Origin: an uncultured Prevotella sp.
Lineage (GTDB): Bacteria > Bacteroidota > Bacteroidia > Bacteroidales > Bacteroidaceae
Assembly (NCBI GenBank): GCA_900556795.1
Contig: USQD01000110.1
Location: 1 to 6,635, forward strand
Length of the DNA stretch: 6,635 nucleotides
Reading direction: 5' to 3'
Below the pieces are notes generated by a model. It saw only the letters and a program-made list of their open reading frames with translations. It had not been told where the DNA came from and did not search any database. Of this stretch, positions 1-6,631 are shown piece after piece. A program made the translations under genes and the position numbers. Position 1 is the first letter of the stretch. The number at the start of each line of letters is the position of its first letter.

Positions 1-915
1 GCTGTATGGGGTAAGCTCTACGGACAATGGTTTGCCGGAGCCACCGTCTTCGTCTTCGATCACGAGAAGTTTACGGCAGATAAGATCATGCGCCAGATTG
101 AGAAGTATCACATCACCTCTTTCTGCGCTCCTCCTACCATCTACCGCTTCATGATTCAGGAGGATTTCTCTAAGTATGACCTCAGCAGTCTTGAATACTG
201 CACCACAGCGGGTGAGGCTATGAACCCATCCGTGGCAGAAACCTTCCAGAAACTGACTGGCGTTCAGATTTATGAGGGCTTCGGACAGACTGAGACTACG
301 ATGACACTCGGAACCTTCCCTTGGATCAAGCCAAAGCCAGGAAGCATGGGCAAGCCAAACCCACAATATGATGTTCACATCCTCCGCCCAGACATGACGG
401 AATGCGAGGATGGTGAAAAGGGTGAGATTTGCATCCGCATCGGCGACAACAAGCCTATCGGTCTCTTCAAATATTACTATCGTGACGAAAAGCAGACCAA
501 ATCGGTTTGGCACGACGGTTACTATCACACGGGCGATATGGCTTGGCGTGATGAGGAAGGCTACTTCTGGTTTGAGGGTAGAATCGACGACGTGATCAAG
601 AGCTCGGGCTACCGTATCGGTCCTTTCGAGGTAGAGAATGCCCTGATGACTCACCCTGCCGTAGTAGAGTGCGCCATCACCGGTGTGCCAGACCCAATCC
701 GTGGTATGGTTGTCAAGGCTACCGTCGTACTGAAGGATGAATACAAGAGTATGGCAGGCCCAGACCTCATCAAAAAGCTGCAGGATCATGTGAAGCACGA
801 GACTGCTCCTTATAAATATCCTCGCATCATCGAATTCGTAGATGAACTGCCAAAGACCATCTCCGGCAAGATTCGAAGAGTAGAGATTCGAGAAAAAGAC
901 AATAAAAAGAAATAA
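1..915 (+). CDS. AMP-forming acyl-CoA synthetase (acetyl/medium-chain type), C-terminal part, 5' end outside window
   Basis: The frame is open from base 1, so the gene begins left of the window; 304 C-terminal residues are visible, a little over half of a typical 540-560 residue enzyme. The family activates a carboxylic acid with ATP to an acyl-adenylate, then transfers it to CoA in the cytoplasm. Visible motifs of the ANL superfamily, in order: TTAGEAMNP (about 202-228), the adenine/acyl-site motif [10 protein letters not shown] (271-300), the ATP-ribose aspartate in HTGD (526-537), the hinge and C-domain entry [16 protein letters not shown], and the catalytic lysine in [10 protein letters not shown] (Lys codon 868-870). 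All key residues are present, so the enzyme looks active. The sequence resembles the acetyl-CoA synthetase-like/medium-chain (ACSM) branch; the true acid cannot be read from this part. The ATG at 88 is internal, not the start. A palindrome begins 5 bp after the stop. The short charged tail (EKDNKKK) is unremarkable. Confidence 0.93.
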   Translation, partial: AVWGKLYGQWFAGATVFVFDHEKFTADKIMRQIEKYHITSFCAPPTIYRFMIQEDFSKYDLSSLEYCTTAGEAMNPSVAETFQKLTGVQIYEGFGQTETTMTLGTFPWIKPKPGSMGKPNPQYDVHILRPDMTECEDGEKGEICIRIGDNKPIGLFKYYYRDEKQTKSVWHDGYYHTGDMAWRDEEGYFWFEGRIDDVIKSSGYRIGPFEVENALMTHPAVVECAITGVPDPIRGMVVKATVVLKDEYKSMAGPDLIKKLQDHVKHETAPYKYPRIIEFVDELPKTISGKIRRVEIREKDNKKK

Positions 916-920
916 TGATT

Positions 921-962
921 GTTGGAGCAAAGGATTTGAAATTTCAAATCCTTTGCTCCAAC
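921..962. repeat. Perfect 42-bp palindrome between acyl-CoA synthetase and proB; possible terminator
   Basis: Two 21-base arms (921-941 and 942-962) are exact reverse complements with no spacer. The outer end reads GTTGGAGCAA and the centre GAAATTTC. As RNA it would fold into a stem of about 19 bp with a minimal AAUU loop. It starts 5 bp after the synthetase stop and ends 16 bp before the proB ATG. No T-tract follows on the plus strand (next bases TAAATATC), so it is not a textbook intrinsic terminator. It may still terminate, protect the 3' end of the upstream mRNA, be a dispersed palindromic repeat, or be a protein-binding site. The symmetry is seen directly; its role is inference. Confidence 0.7.
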
Positions 963-978
963 TAAATATCAGCATAAA

Positions 979-1761
979 ATGGGAAAAAGAATCGTAGTAA
1001 AGGTGGGCAGCAACGTGCTGACCCGAGAAGACGGGAAACTGGATGTAACGAGAATGTCGGCGATTGTGGATCAGATTGTCTGGCTCAGAAAGCACGACTA
1101 TGAGGTGATTCTGGTATCTTCTGGTGCCGTGGCTGCCGGAAGAGCAGAACTGCACGTTGACCACCATCTGGACAGCGTGGAGCAACGCCAGCTGTTCTCT
1201 GCCATCGGACAGGTGAAACTCGTAGGTCTCTATTACAACCTTTTCCGCGAATACAAGATCAAGATAGGTCAGGTATTGACCATGAAGGAGAATTTCGGTG
1301 CCGAGGAGCAGTATAAGAACCAGGAGGCCTGCATGCAGGTGATGCTGGAAAACAACGTGCTCCCTATCGTCAACGAGAACGATACCGTGTGCATCACCGA
1401 GCTGATGTTTACCGATAACGATGAGTTGTCAGGCTTGATTGCCAAGATGATGAATGCCGACACCTTGATCCTATTAAGTAATGTGGATGGCATCTACAAC
1501 GGCGACCCAAGCGAACCAACCACCCGCATCATCCCATCCGTATATTACGACCGCGACATCAGCGAGTATATCCTTGCCAGCAAGAGCAGCCACGGCAGAG
1601 GCGGTATGACCTCAAAGGTAAAGACCGCCCACGATGTAGCCAATGCCGGCATCAAGGTAATCATCGCCAACGGCAATACGCCAAACATCCTCATCAATCT
1701 GAAGGAGCATCCGATGGAAACCCTTCATACAGAATTTGTGGCAAGACCGCTAAACAAGTAA
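979..1761 (+). CDS. proB: Glutamate 5-kinase, short form without PUA domain
   Basis: This cytoplasmic enzyme phosphorylates L-glutamate with ATP to gamma-glutamyl phosphate, the first and feedback-controlled step of proline synthesis. At 260 residues it contains only the amino acid kinase domain. Visible motifs: VVKVGSNVL with the phosphate-binding Lys8, VSSGAVAAG (46-54), GQVKLVGLYYNLF, the glutamate-site VNENDTV (131-137), FTDNDELSGLIA (144-155), the nucleotide-site LSNVDGIYNGDP (166-177) and GRGGMTSK (206-213). E. coli ProB has 367 residues because of a C-terminal PUA domain; here the protein stops at FVARPLNK, and the 94 bp that follow hold no PUA remnant, only a terminator hairpin. Kinase-only forms are known, for example in Campylobacter jejuni. 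The ATG at 979 places the conserved KVGSNVL at the usual distance; no Shine-Dalgarno is seen, as expected in Bacteroidetes. The partner gene proA is not adjacent downstream. No promoter of its own was recognised, and the palindrome lies just upstream. Confidence 0.95.
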   Translation: MGKRIVVKVGSNVLTREDGKLDVTRMSAIVDQIVWLRKHDYEVILVSSGAVAAGRAELHVDHHLDSVEQRQLFSAIGQVKLVGLYYNLFREYKIKIGQVLTMKENFGAEEQYKNQEACMQVMLENNVLPIVNENDTVCITELMFTDNDELSGLIAKMMNADTLILLSNVDGIYNGDPSEPTTRIIPSVYYDRDISEYILASKSSHGRGGMTSKVKTAHDVANAGIKVIIANGNTPNILINLKEHPMETLHTEFVARPLNK

Positions 1762-1793
1762 AATCATTAGGGATAAGAAATACAGAAACCTAA

Positions 1794-1829
1794 AAAAGCA
1801 GCAAGCCTATTATAGACTTTGCTGCTTTT
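1794..1829. terminator. Probable bidirectional intrinsic terminator between convergent proB and alpha-galactosidase genes
   Basis: An 11-bp perfect stem AAAAGCAGCAA (1794-1804) pairs with TTGCTGCTTTT (1819-1829) around a 14-base loop. On the plus strand the stem runs into TTTTCGTTTTC, giving a U-rich tail for proB. On the minus strand the tail is TTTTTTAGG, serving the alpha-galactosidase transcript. It lies 33 bp after the proB stop and 27 bp from the alpha-galactosidase stop, the expected place for a shared terminator of two converging genes. Confidence 0.82.
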
Positions 1830-1855
1830 CGTTTTCATTATGAATAGTTGATACG

Positions 1856-4036
1856 TTATTCTAATACCAATACATGGCTCGTTCCATCGGTCTGGCTGAA
1901 TACATTCAAACCGACCTTCATCAGATAGTCACCGCTGTACTGCTTGCCATTGCACTCCAAATCAGATTCCTTGCCAGGCATCAGATTGGTCTCCTTTATG
2001 GTATAAACCTTATCGGCATCCAATCCCTGCATCTTCACATTCATCACAGGCTCCTTGTAGCGTGGATGCAAGTCGTAAGCAAAGAGAACGGCACGCTGCT
2101 TGTCCTTACTTACATAGTTAATGGCACAGTGGTTGCCTTCGTAAGGAGACACCAGGCGATACTGGTCGCCCTCAAGAATCATCGGCTTCATGCTATCGTA
2201 GTTCTTAACAGCATTCTGCACAAACTTGTAGTCATCACCAGAAAGCGACTTGAGGTCGATATCAAAGCCCAACTTACATGAACTGCAAACATCGGTGCGG
2301 AACTTCACACTGGTATTCTTGTTCCAGTTGGTTACATGAGAACCCATGGTCTTGGCTGGGAAGAACTTTGACAGGCTCCACTGGATGTAGAGGCGCTCGT
2401 ATGGATCAGTATCGTCTGAACACCAGAACTCAGTGAAATACTTAAGCATCTCATAATCCATTCTGCCGCCACCGCCAGAGCAGAGCATCATCGGCAACTT
2501 AGGATACTTCTTATGAATACGGGTAAGCACCTTGTAGATACCACGCACATGATCGATATAGAAATTACCCTGATTCTCCTTATGATATGGAGAATAGATA
2601 TTGGTAATCACACTGTTGCAGTCCCACTTGAAGTAAGCCACATCCGGATTCTCCGTCATGATGCGATCCACGATGCCGAACACATAATCCTGTACCTTAG
2701 GGTTACTGATATCAAGCACCAGCTGGTTGCGGTAATAATAGGTATCACGCTTTGGCTGCATGATCACCCAGTCGGGATGCTTCTCAAAGAGTTCACTCTT
2801 AGGATTCACCATCTCAGGCTCAATCCAAATACCAAACTTTACACCAGCCTTCTTGGCGTCTCTTACCAATCCAGGTATTCCATCAGGCAGCTTGCTCTTG
2901 GTAGCCTCCCAGTCGCCGAGACCTGCATGGTCGTCCTTGCGAGGATACTTGTTGGCAAACCAACCATCATCAAGCAAGAACATATCTACACCCAGGTCCT
3001 TGGCATCCTTCATCAACTCTGCAAGACTCTGCTGGTTGAAGTCGAAGCCTGTATTCTCCCAGTTGTTCAAGAGCGTAAGGCGATCTTCCATACCCATGTT
3101 TACCTGATACTGACGAGCCCAATTGTGCAAATTACGGGAAGCCTCACCGATACCATTATCGCTCATGGCAAAGATAAACTCAGGGGTAGTGAACGTCTCA
3201 CCAGCCTTCAGCTTATAGTTAGAGGCGTATGGATTGATGGCGGGGATAACACGAAGAGCTCCCACGTTATCTACCTCGAAGGTAAAGCGGAAGTTGCCAG
3301 GCCATCCGATGGTTCCAAGCATCACCTTGCCCTCATTCTCCTTGGCAGGCTCATCAAATCCCAGTTCAAAGAAAGGCTCCTCCTGCATGGCTGCACGGGT
3401 ACCCAACTTGGTATCAACAATTTTCTTACCAGCAGTCAACTGGCAAGTTTCAGGCTGGCCTTCCTTAGCCCAGTCGCTATGATAATTGGTAACGAAATAC
3501 TTGTTTGCCTTGAAATAAAGCATTGTTGAGCTATATCTCCAAAGCGTAACCGGAGCTTTCTCCTTATGAGAGATTTCGCTCCACGCCTTGATGATGTTCT
3601 CCTTAGGATAAGCTGCATAGTGGAGCTTCACGGTCAGCGGATACACCTTGTCCTTAAGCGTGATGATGGTCTCAACACCTCCACTGATAGTCTTTTCTTC
3701 AGAAGACTGATAATACAAATAGGTAGTCATATTACCATCTGCATGGGTCACAGCCACTGCCGGCTCGAAGAAATCTTCAGCACCAGAGGTTGCATAAACC
3801 TCATGACCTCGCTGGCAGACGGAACCATCAGAAGCCGCATATACATCCCACTTCAGATGATTGTAATCTGAAGGATTCTTCAACTTGTCACCCAGATACA
3901 CTTGGTAGAGGCGACCCTTAGGAGAAACCTGCATCACGAGGTCGGTCTTGTCGGTTGACACTCGGATGGTCTTTTGAGCAGATGCCATGATAGATGTCAT
4001 GCACATTGCTGCGATAATCATAAATACCTTTTTCAT
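1856..4036 (-). CDS. Secreted alpha-galactosidase, glycoside hydrolase family 36
   Basis: This enzyme would remove terminal alpha-galactosyl residues from melibiose, raffinose-type sugars or galactomannan fragments by a retaining mechanism. Residues 1-20 form a Sec signal peptide (MKK, hydrophobic core, cleavage after ASA before Gln21). With no cysteine at the cleavage site it is periplasmic rather than a lipoprotein. Residues about 22-310 fit the GH36 N-terminal beta-sandwich, about 320-610 the TIM barrel, and the rest the C-terminal beta domain. Motifs: LLDDGWF (354-360), GIWIEPEMV (402-410), the nucleophile in KWDCN (Asp472), CSGGGGRMD (519-527) and the acid/base region SDDTDP (540-545). 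The length of 726 residues is normal for the family. Cysteines are unusually many around the active site (473, 519, 539, 584, 587). The ATG at 4036 is chosen because it gives a complete signal peptide; it follows an A-rich stretch without Shine-Dalgarno. The gene sits 64 bp downstream of the receptor gene with no terminator between, so co-transcription is likely. Exact substrate is not readable. Confidence 0.93.
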   Translation of the reverse strand: MKKVFMIIAAMCMTSIMASAQKTIRVSTDKTDLVMQVSPKGRLYQVYLGDKLKNPSDYNHLKWDVYAASDGSVCQRGHEVYATSGAEDFFEPAVAVTHADGNMTTYLYYQSSEEKTISGGVETIITLKDKVYPLTVKLHYAAYPKENIIKAWSEISHKEKAPVTLWRYSSTMLYFKANKYFVTNYHSDWAKEGQPETCQLTAGKKIVDTKLGTRAAMQEEPFFELGFDEPAKENEGKVMLGTIGWPGNFRFTFEVDNVGALRVIPAINPYASNYKLKAGETFTTPEFIFAMSDNGIGEASRNLHNWARQYQVNMGMEDRLTLLNNWENTGFDFNQQSLAELMKDAKDLGVDMFLLDDGWFANKYPRKDDHAGLGDWEATKSKLPDGIPGLVRDAKKAGVKFGIWIEPEMVNPKSELFEKHPDWVIMQPKRDTYYYRNQLVLDISNPKVQDYVFGIVDRIMTENPDVAYFKWDCNSVITNIYSPYHKENQGNFYIDHVRGIYKVLTRIHKKYPKLPMMLCSGGGGRMDYEMLKYFTEFWCSDDTDPYERLYIQWSLSKFFPAKTMGSHVTNWNKNTSVKFRTDVCSSCKLGFDIDLKSLSGDDYKFVQNAVKNYDSMKPMILEGDQYRLVSPYEGNHCAINYVSKDKQRAVLFAYDLHPRYKEPVMNVKMQGLDADKVYTIKETNLMPGKESDLECNGKQYSGDYLMKVGLNVFSQTDGTSHVLVLE

Positions 4037-4100
4037 CGTTCTTTGGTTTTTACGTGATTGCTTTGTTATAATTAAACGCTATAATTCTTTCGTTATTATC

Positions 4101-6407
4101 TTAGAATTTGATTCCTGCGGAGAATTCCACCGTGAACGGACGGAGATAGCTACCACTCATGTACTTGCCTTCATATTTTCCGGCTTCCTGCTTGGTAATC
4201 AGTTCAGAGCCACTAATGGTACCCTTGGCACCCTTCTCGTTGAAGATATTGATGACACTCACGCCAAGGCTCAGCTTCTTGTTCACATTCCAGTTGATTC
4301 CGCCGAAAGTCTCCCAGTGACCATTGAAATAGAGTGCCTCCTGAAGGTTGGCATAGGTCTTACCGAAGTAACGGAAGCTCAACCAGGCATTCAGATTCTT
4401 GGTGATGTCGTATTTAGGGTCCAACTCTATAAGAACCTGAGGAATCTCCTTGACAATCATGTTATTGGCATTCACACCCATAGACTGACCATCACTGAAC
4501 GTTACGCTCGCATTATAGTTCTTATACACCGGCTTCTGATAAGTGAAGAGTGCATGCATGTGGAAGTTCTTGAACGGATTGATTTCTGCCGAGGTTGTCC
4601 AACCCAAAGTCTGGATGTTATAGATGAGCAACACGGTCTTGCCCTCTGTTGTTCCTGGCTTGGTAAGATTCTGCTGGTCGATATTGTTCGACTTAGAAAT
4701 ATAGGTCACCATTGAAGAAAGGTCAATCCAATCATTCTTGTAGAAAATACCACCACGAATCAGTGGGATAGTTACTCGCTTATACTGCTCCTCGGTAGGT
4801 CCTGTTCCTGCATACTCGCTGATGCGTGGGAAACGGGTGGCGATGGTAGCATCGGCTGCCAGACCGAACTGGCGGGTAAGGTTATACGTCAACTGCAAGG
4901 TGGCTGCATAATTCAATTTATCCTTGGTTACGTTCTTTGCTTCGATGCTGTGCTCGATGGCAACAACAGAACCATCAGCAGCAGTGGCGTATGTATTATA
5001 GTTACCCATGTGGAATCCTGAGAAACGTGGAGTAGAAATCTGCTCGGCAGACATGCGGTAGTACTCCAATCTACCACCATAGAACACCTTGAACTTAGGA
5101 CTTACCTTCCATTCGTCGGTAAAGTAGAGTGCCAACTTGTTCTCTGAGCCCTTGGTGTATTCAGGACTCAACTCATTATAACCGAAAGTCTCAGAACGAT
5201 GAGCTGTCTGTGCAGGATCAAGCGGATTGACATACATCTGGCTCAATGTGCGTGGATAAGCTTCTACGGTGCCTGCCCACTGGAACGAAGAGGAATAGTA
5301 ATTGAGATGGTAATACCACTCGTTTAAACCAATCATTAACTTATGGTTGTTCAACTGCTTAGAAATTTCGGTAGTCAAAAGCGCATTGCTCACCTTACCA
5401 ACATGCAACCAGGTGCGACGGCCTTCTATATAGCCACTGTAGGCAGACCCATCAGAAAGCTGATAGCCATCAGCCTCGCTCACCTGAGAGATGGTACTTC
5501 CTCCGTAATCTACATAATTGGCACGTGGAGCATTCATATACTTGGCGTTGAATTTCCACAACCATCCATTATCAAACTGATACTGACTGATGAGGGCAAT
5601 CTCGTTGGCATGATTCTCACTGCCATCGCTCATATTCCATGTCTCCATCTTTCCTGACTTTGTATTCAAGTATTGGAAAGAACCTTGACGCTGCACGTAT
5701 GAGTCCATACCAGGGTCAAAGCCATCAATCTTCTTGATACTACCGTCGCCAGAATAGATAAATGGAGCTGCATTGGCAAAATTGCCAGGGTTCTTGCTGT
5801 TGGAATACTTATATAATAAGGAGACACGTCCCTTTCCATCATTCAAGATGCGAGTGATGCCGAAATGATAAAGTTGGGTACGGTCGGCATAATCAGTAAA
5901 GCGAAGCTTGAAACTACCTGGATCGAAATTCTGATACATACTGGCAGTATAAAGCCAATTGTCACCGATTCCACCAGACAGGTTGAGATCTACATTCTGC
6001 ATACCAAAATGGTTTGCCTTATAGTTGAGCTTACCTTTGAACTCTTTCTGTCCCAACTCGCTGAAAGAAGAAACTGCGTATGCAATATTACCTGTAGCAA
6101 TGGCAGACTCAGATGGAGTCATCAAGTCGGTACCTTTCAATGAGGCATCGCTACGCCAATGTGCAGACAGTTTGTGTACGGAAGAAGAGTAAACGGCAGG
6201 AAGACCGTTCTCATATACGGTTACATCCTCGCTTGGCAATCCTATCTGGATTTCACGAGGCTTGTTGGCATCAGATGCGTTGAGCATCACATTACGCTCT
6301 TCCTTTTTCTCCTTGTTTTCAGATTCGTCGGAAGGAAGTGCATACACTTGGCTTGCAGCAGACATCGCTACCAAAGCCATAGAAAATGTACGGATTCTTA
6401 AGTTCAT
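4101..6407 (-). CDS. TonB-dependent receptor-like outer-membrane beta-barrel protein, non-SusC type
   Basis: The protein is predicted to sit in the outer membrane and import a ligand using TonB energy. Residues 1-23 are a signal peptide (cleavage after VYA). A short charged linker (about 25-38, rich in Glu and Lys) follows, then a compact plug region (about 39-120) with the DG-like segment IGLPSEDVTVYENGLPAV. From about residue 122 alternating aromatic/polar strands with short turns form the barrel, ending in the outer-membrane signature EFSAGIKF with a terminal Phe. IVKEIPQVLIELDPKYDITKN and GVSVINIFNEKG (716-727) are typical of the last strands. There are no cysteines, usual for such barrels. 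At 768 residues it is shorter than SusC proteins (about 1000), lacks their N-terminal carboxypeptidase-like domain, and no SusD follows. I see no clear TonB box. The downstream alpha-galactosidase suggests a galactoside ligand, but this is inference; a siderophore, cofactor or metal ligand is not excluded. The start at 6407 gives the complete signal peptide. Confidence 0.85.
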   Translation of the reverse strand: MNLRIRTFSMALVAMSAASQVYALPSDESENKEKKEERNVMLNASDANKPREIQIGLPSEDVTVYENGLPAVYSSSVHKLSAHWRSDASLKGTDLMTPSESAIATGNIAYAVSSFSELGQKEFKGKLNYKANHFGMQNVDLNLSGGIGDNWLYTASMYQNFDPGSFKLRFTDYADRTQLYHFGITRILNDGKGRVSLLYKYSNSKNPGNFANAAPFIYSGDGSIKKIDGFDPGMDSYVQRQGSFQYLNTKSGKMETWNMSDGSENHANEIALISQYQFDNGWLWKFNAKYMNAPRANYVDYGGSTISQVSEADGYQLSDGSAYSGYIEGRRTWLHVGKVSNALLTTEISKQLNNHKLMIGLNEWYYHLNYYSSSFQWAGTVEAYPRTLSQMYVNPLDPAQTAHRSETFGYNELSPEYTKGSENKLALYFTDEWKVSPKFKVFYGGRLEYYRMSAEQISTPRFSGFHMGNYNTYATAADGSVVAIEHSIEAKNVTKDKLNYAATLQLTYNLTRQFGLAADATIATRFPRISEYAGTGPTEEQYKRVTIPLIRGGIFYKNDWIDLSSMVTYISKSNNIDQQNLTKPGTTEGKTVLLIYNIQTLGWTTSAEINPFKNFHMHALFTYQKPVYKNYNASVTFSDGQSMGVNANNMIVKEIPQVLIELDPKYDITKNLNAWLSFRYFGKTYANLQEALYFNGHWETFGGINWNVNKKLSLGVSVINIFNEKGAKGTISGSELITKQEAGKYEGKYMSGSYLRPFTVEFSAGIKF

Positions 6408-6413
6408 AATCTA
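6398..6413 (-). repeat. Direct repeat copy A, overlapping the receptor start codon
   Basis: On the minus strand it reads TAGATTATGAACTTAA and includes the receptor ATG and its first codons. A second copy, TAGGTTATGAACTTAA, lies at 6546-6561 in the same orientation, 148 bp upstream; 15 of 16 bases match (the difference is 6410 versus 6558). Confidence 0.6.
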
Positions 6414-6449
6414 ACAGTTGTTTATTCTTATTTTGACATGATTTCACTT

Positions 6450-6472
6450 GCCACCGAATGCGATTCGATTGC
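6450..6472 (-). other. Stem-loop near the expected 5' end of the receptor transcript
   Basis: On the minus strand GCAATCGAAT (6472-6463) can pair with ATTCGGTGGC (6459-6450) around a CGC loop. This gives a 10-position stem with one A-G mismatch and one U-G wobble; the inner five pairs are perfect. It begins 6 bases after the -7 element, so it would be almost at the very 5' end of the mRNA. A role in mRNA stability or translation control is inference. Confidence 0.4.
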
Positions 6473-6477
6473 GGTTG

Positions 6478-6485
6478 CAAAGATA
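6478..6485 (-). promoter_or_regulatory. Bacteroidetes-type -7 promoter element for the receptor/alpha-galactosidase unit
   Basis: Read on the minus strand the bases are TATCTTTG, an exact match to the Bacteroidetes housekeeping sigma -7 consensus TAnnTTTG. Transcription would start at about 6470-6474, giving a leader of about 65 bases before the ATG at 6407. No good TTTG -33 box is found 19-21 bp upstream (that region reads GATGCCAATG), which may mean activator dependence or a weak basal promoter. Confidence 0.65.
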
Positions 6486-6545
6486 AGGAGATTTTTCAGA
6501 CATTGGCATCATGTGTAGGTTACGAGTAGATAAAGACTAGATTTA

Positions 6546-6561
6546 TTAAGTTCATAACCTA
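6546..6561 (-). repeat. Direct repeat copy B, upstream duplicate of the receptor start region
   Basis: It matches copy A (6398-6413) at 15 of 16 bases. Its own ATG (6555) opens an 11-codon reading frame, MNLINLVFIYS, that stops at 6520. This frame lies upstream of the proximal -7 element, so it would be transcribed only from a promoter farther upstream. It is probably not a functional gene. Confidence 0.55.
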
Positions 6562-6591
6562 TTAATAATCAAGCTATCTAAGATATTAATA
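6560..6591. promoter_or_regulatory. Pair of TATTAATA palindromes, possible operator
   Basis: The 8-base palindrome TATTAATA occurs at 6560-6567 and again at 6584-6591, with centres 24 bp apart, about 75-105 bp upstream of the proximal -7 element. Paired palindromes at such a distance can be activator sites, but the stretch is very AT-rich and chance is a real alternative. Confidence 0.2.
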
Positions 6592-6623
6592 CTTTTTAAT
6601 AGAGTAGATGATAAAAAGAGGAA

Positions 6624-6631
6624 CAAAAGTA
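6624..6631 (-). promoter_or_regulatory. Possible distal -7 element at window edge
   Basis: Read on the minus strand the bases are TACTTTTG, matching TAnnTTTG. The matching -33 box would lie outside the window. If used, it would give a leader of about 210 bases that includes repeat copy B and its 11-codon frame. Confidence 0.3.

Noticed and set aside
410..595. 61-codon plus-strand frame within the acyl-CoA synthetase gene
   Set aside because: It is in another frame of a region encoding conserved adenylation motifs.
935..955. proB promoter inside the palindrome (TTTG at 935-938 and ATCCTTTG at 948-955)
   Set aside because: The TA of TAnnTTTG is not matched and the spacing between the two TTTG elements is only 13 bp from start to start, far from the usual -33/-7 distance.
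2513..3529. Long plus-strand open frame of 338 codons opposite the alpha-galactosidase gene
   Set aside because: It lies wholly antisense to a gene with complete GH36 motifs, and its translation shows no recognisable domain. It is explained by the codon use of the real gene.
4067..4086. Direct repeat TATAATT twice in the gap between receptor and alpha-galactosidase
   Set aside because: A 7-base AT-only repeat in an AT-rich gap is expected by chance, and no TAnnTTTG promoter element is there.
3987..4715. Plus-strand open frame of 242 codons across the gap between alpha-galactosidase and receptor
   Set aside because: It overlaps the starts and ends of two well-supported minus-strand genes in antisense, and the translation resembles no known protein.
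5343..6401. Several plus-strand frames of 80-104 codons opposite the receptor gene
   Set aside because: All are antisense shadows of a continuous 768-codon gene with a signal peptide and barrel features.
4101..6407. Calling the receptor SusC
   Set aside because: It is too short, lacks the N-terminal carboxypeptidase-like domain, and no SusD gene follows.
6540..6570. Imperfect AT-rich hairpin upstream of the receptor
   Set aside because: The stem is almost purely A-T with a bulge and a 12-base loop; such structures are common by chance in this composition.
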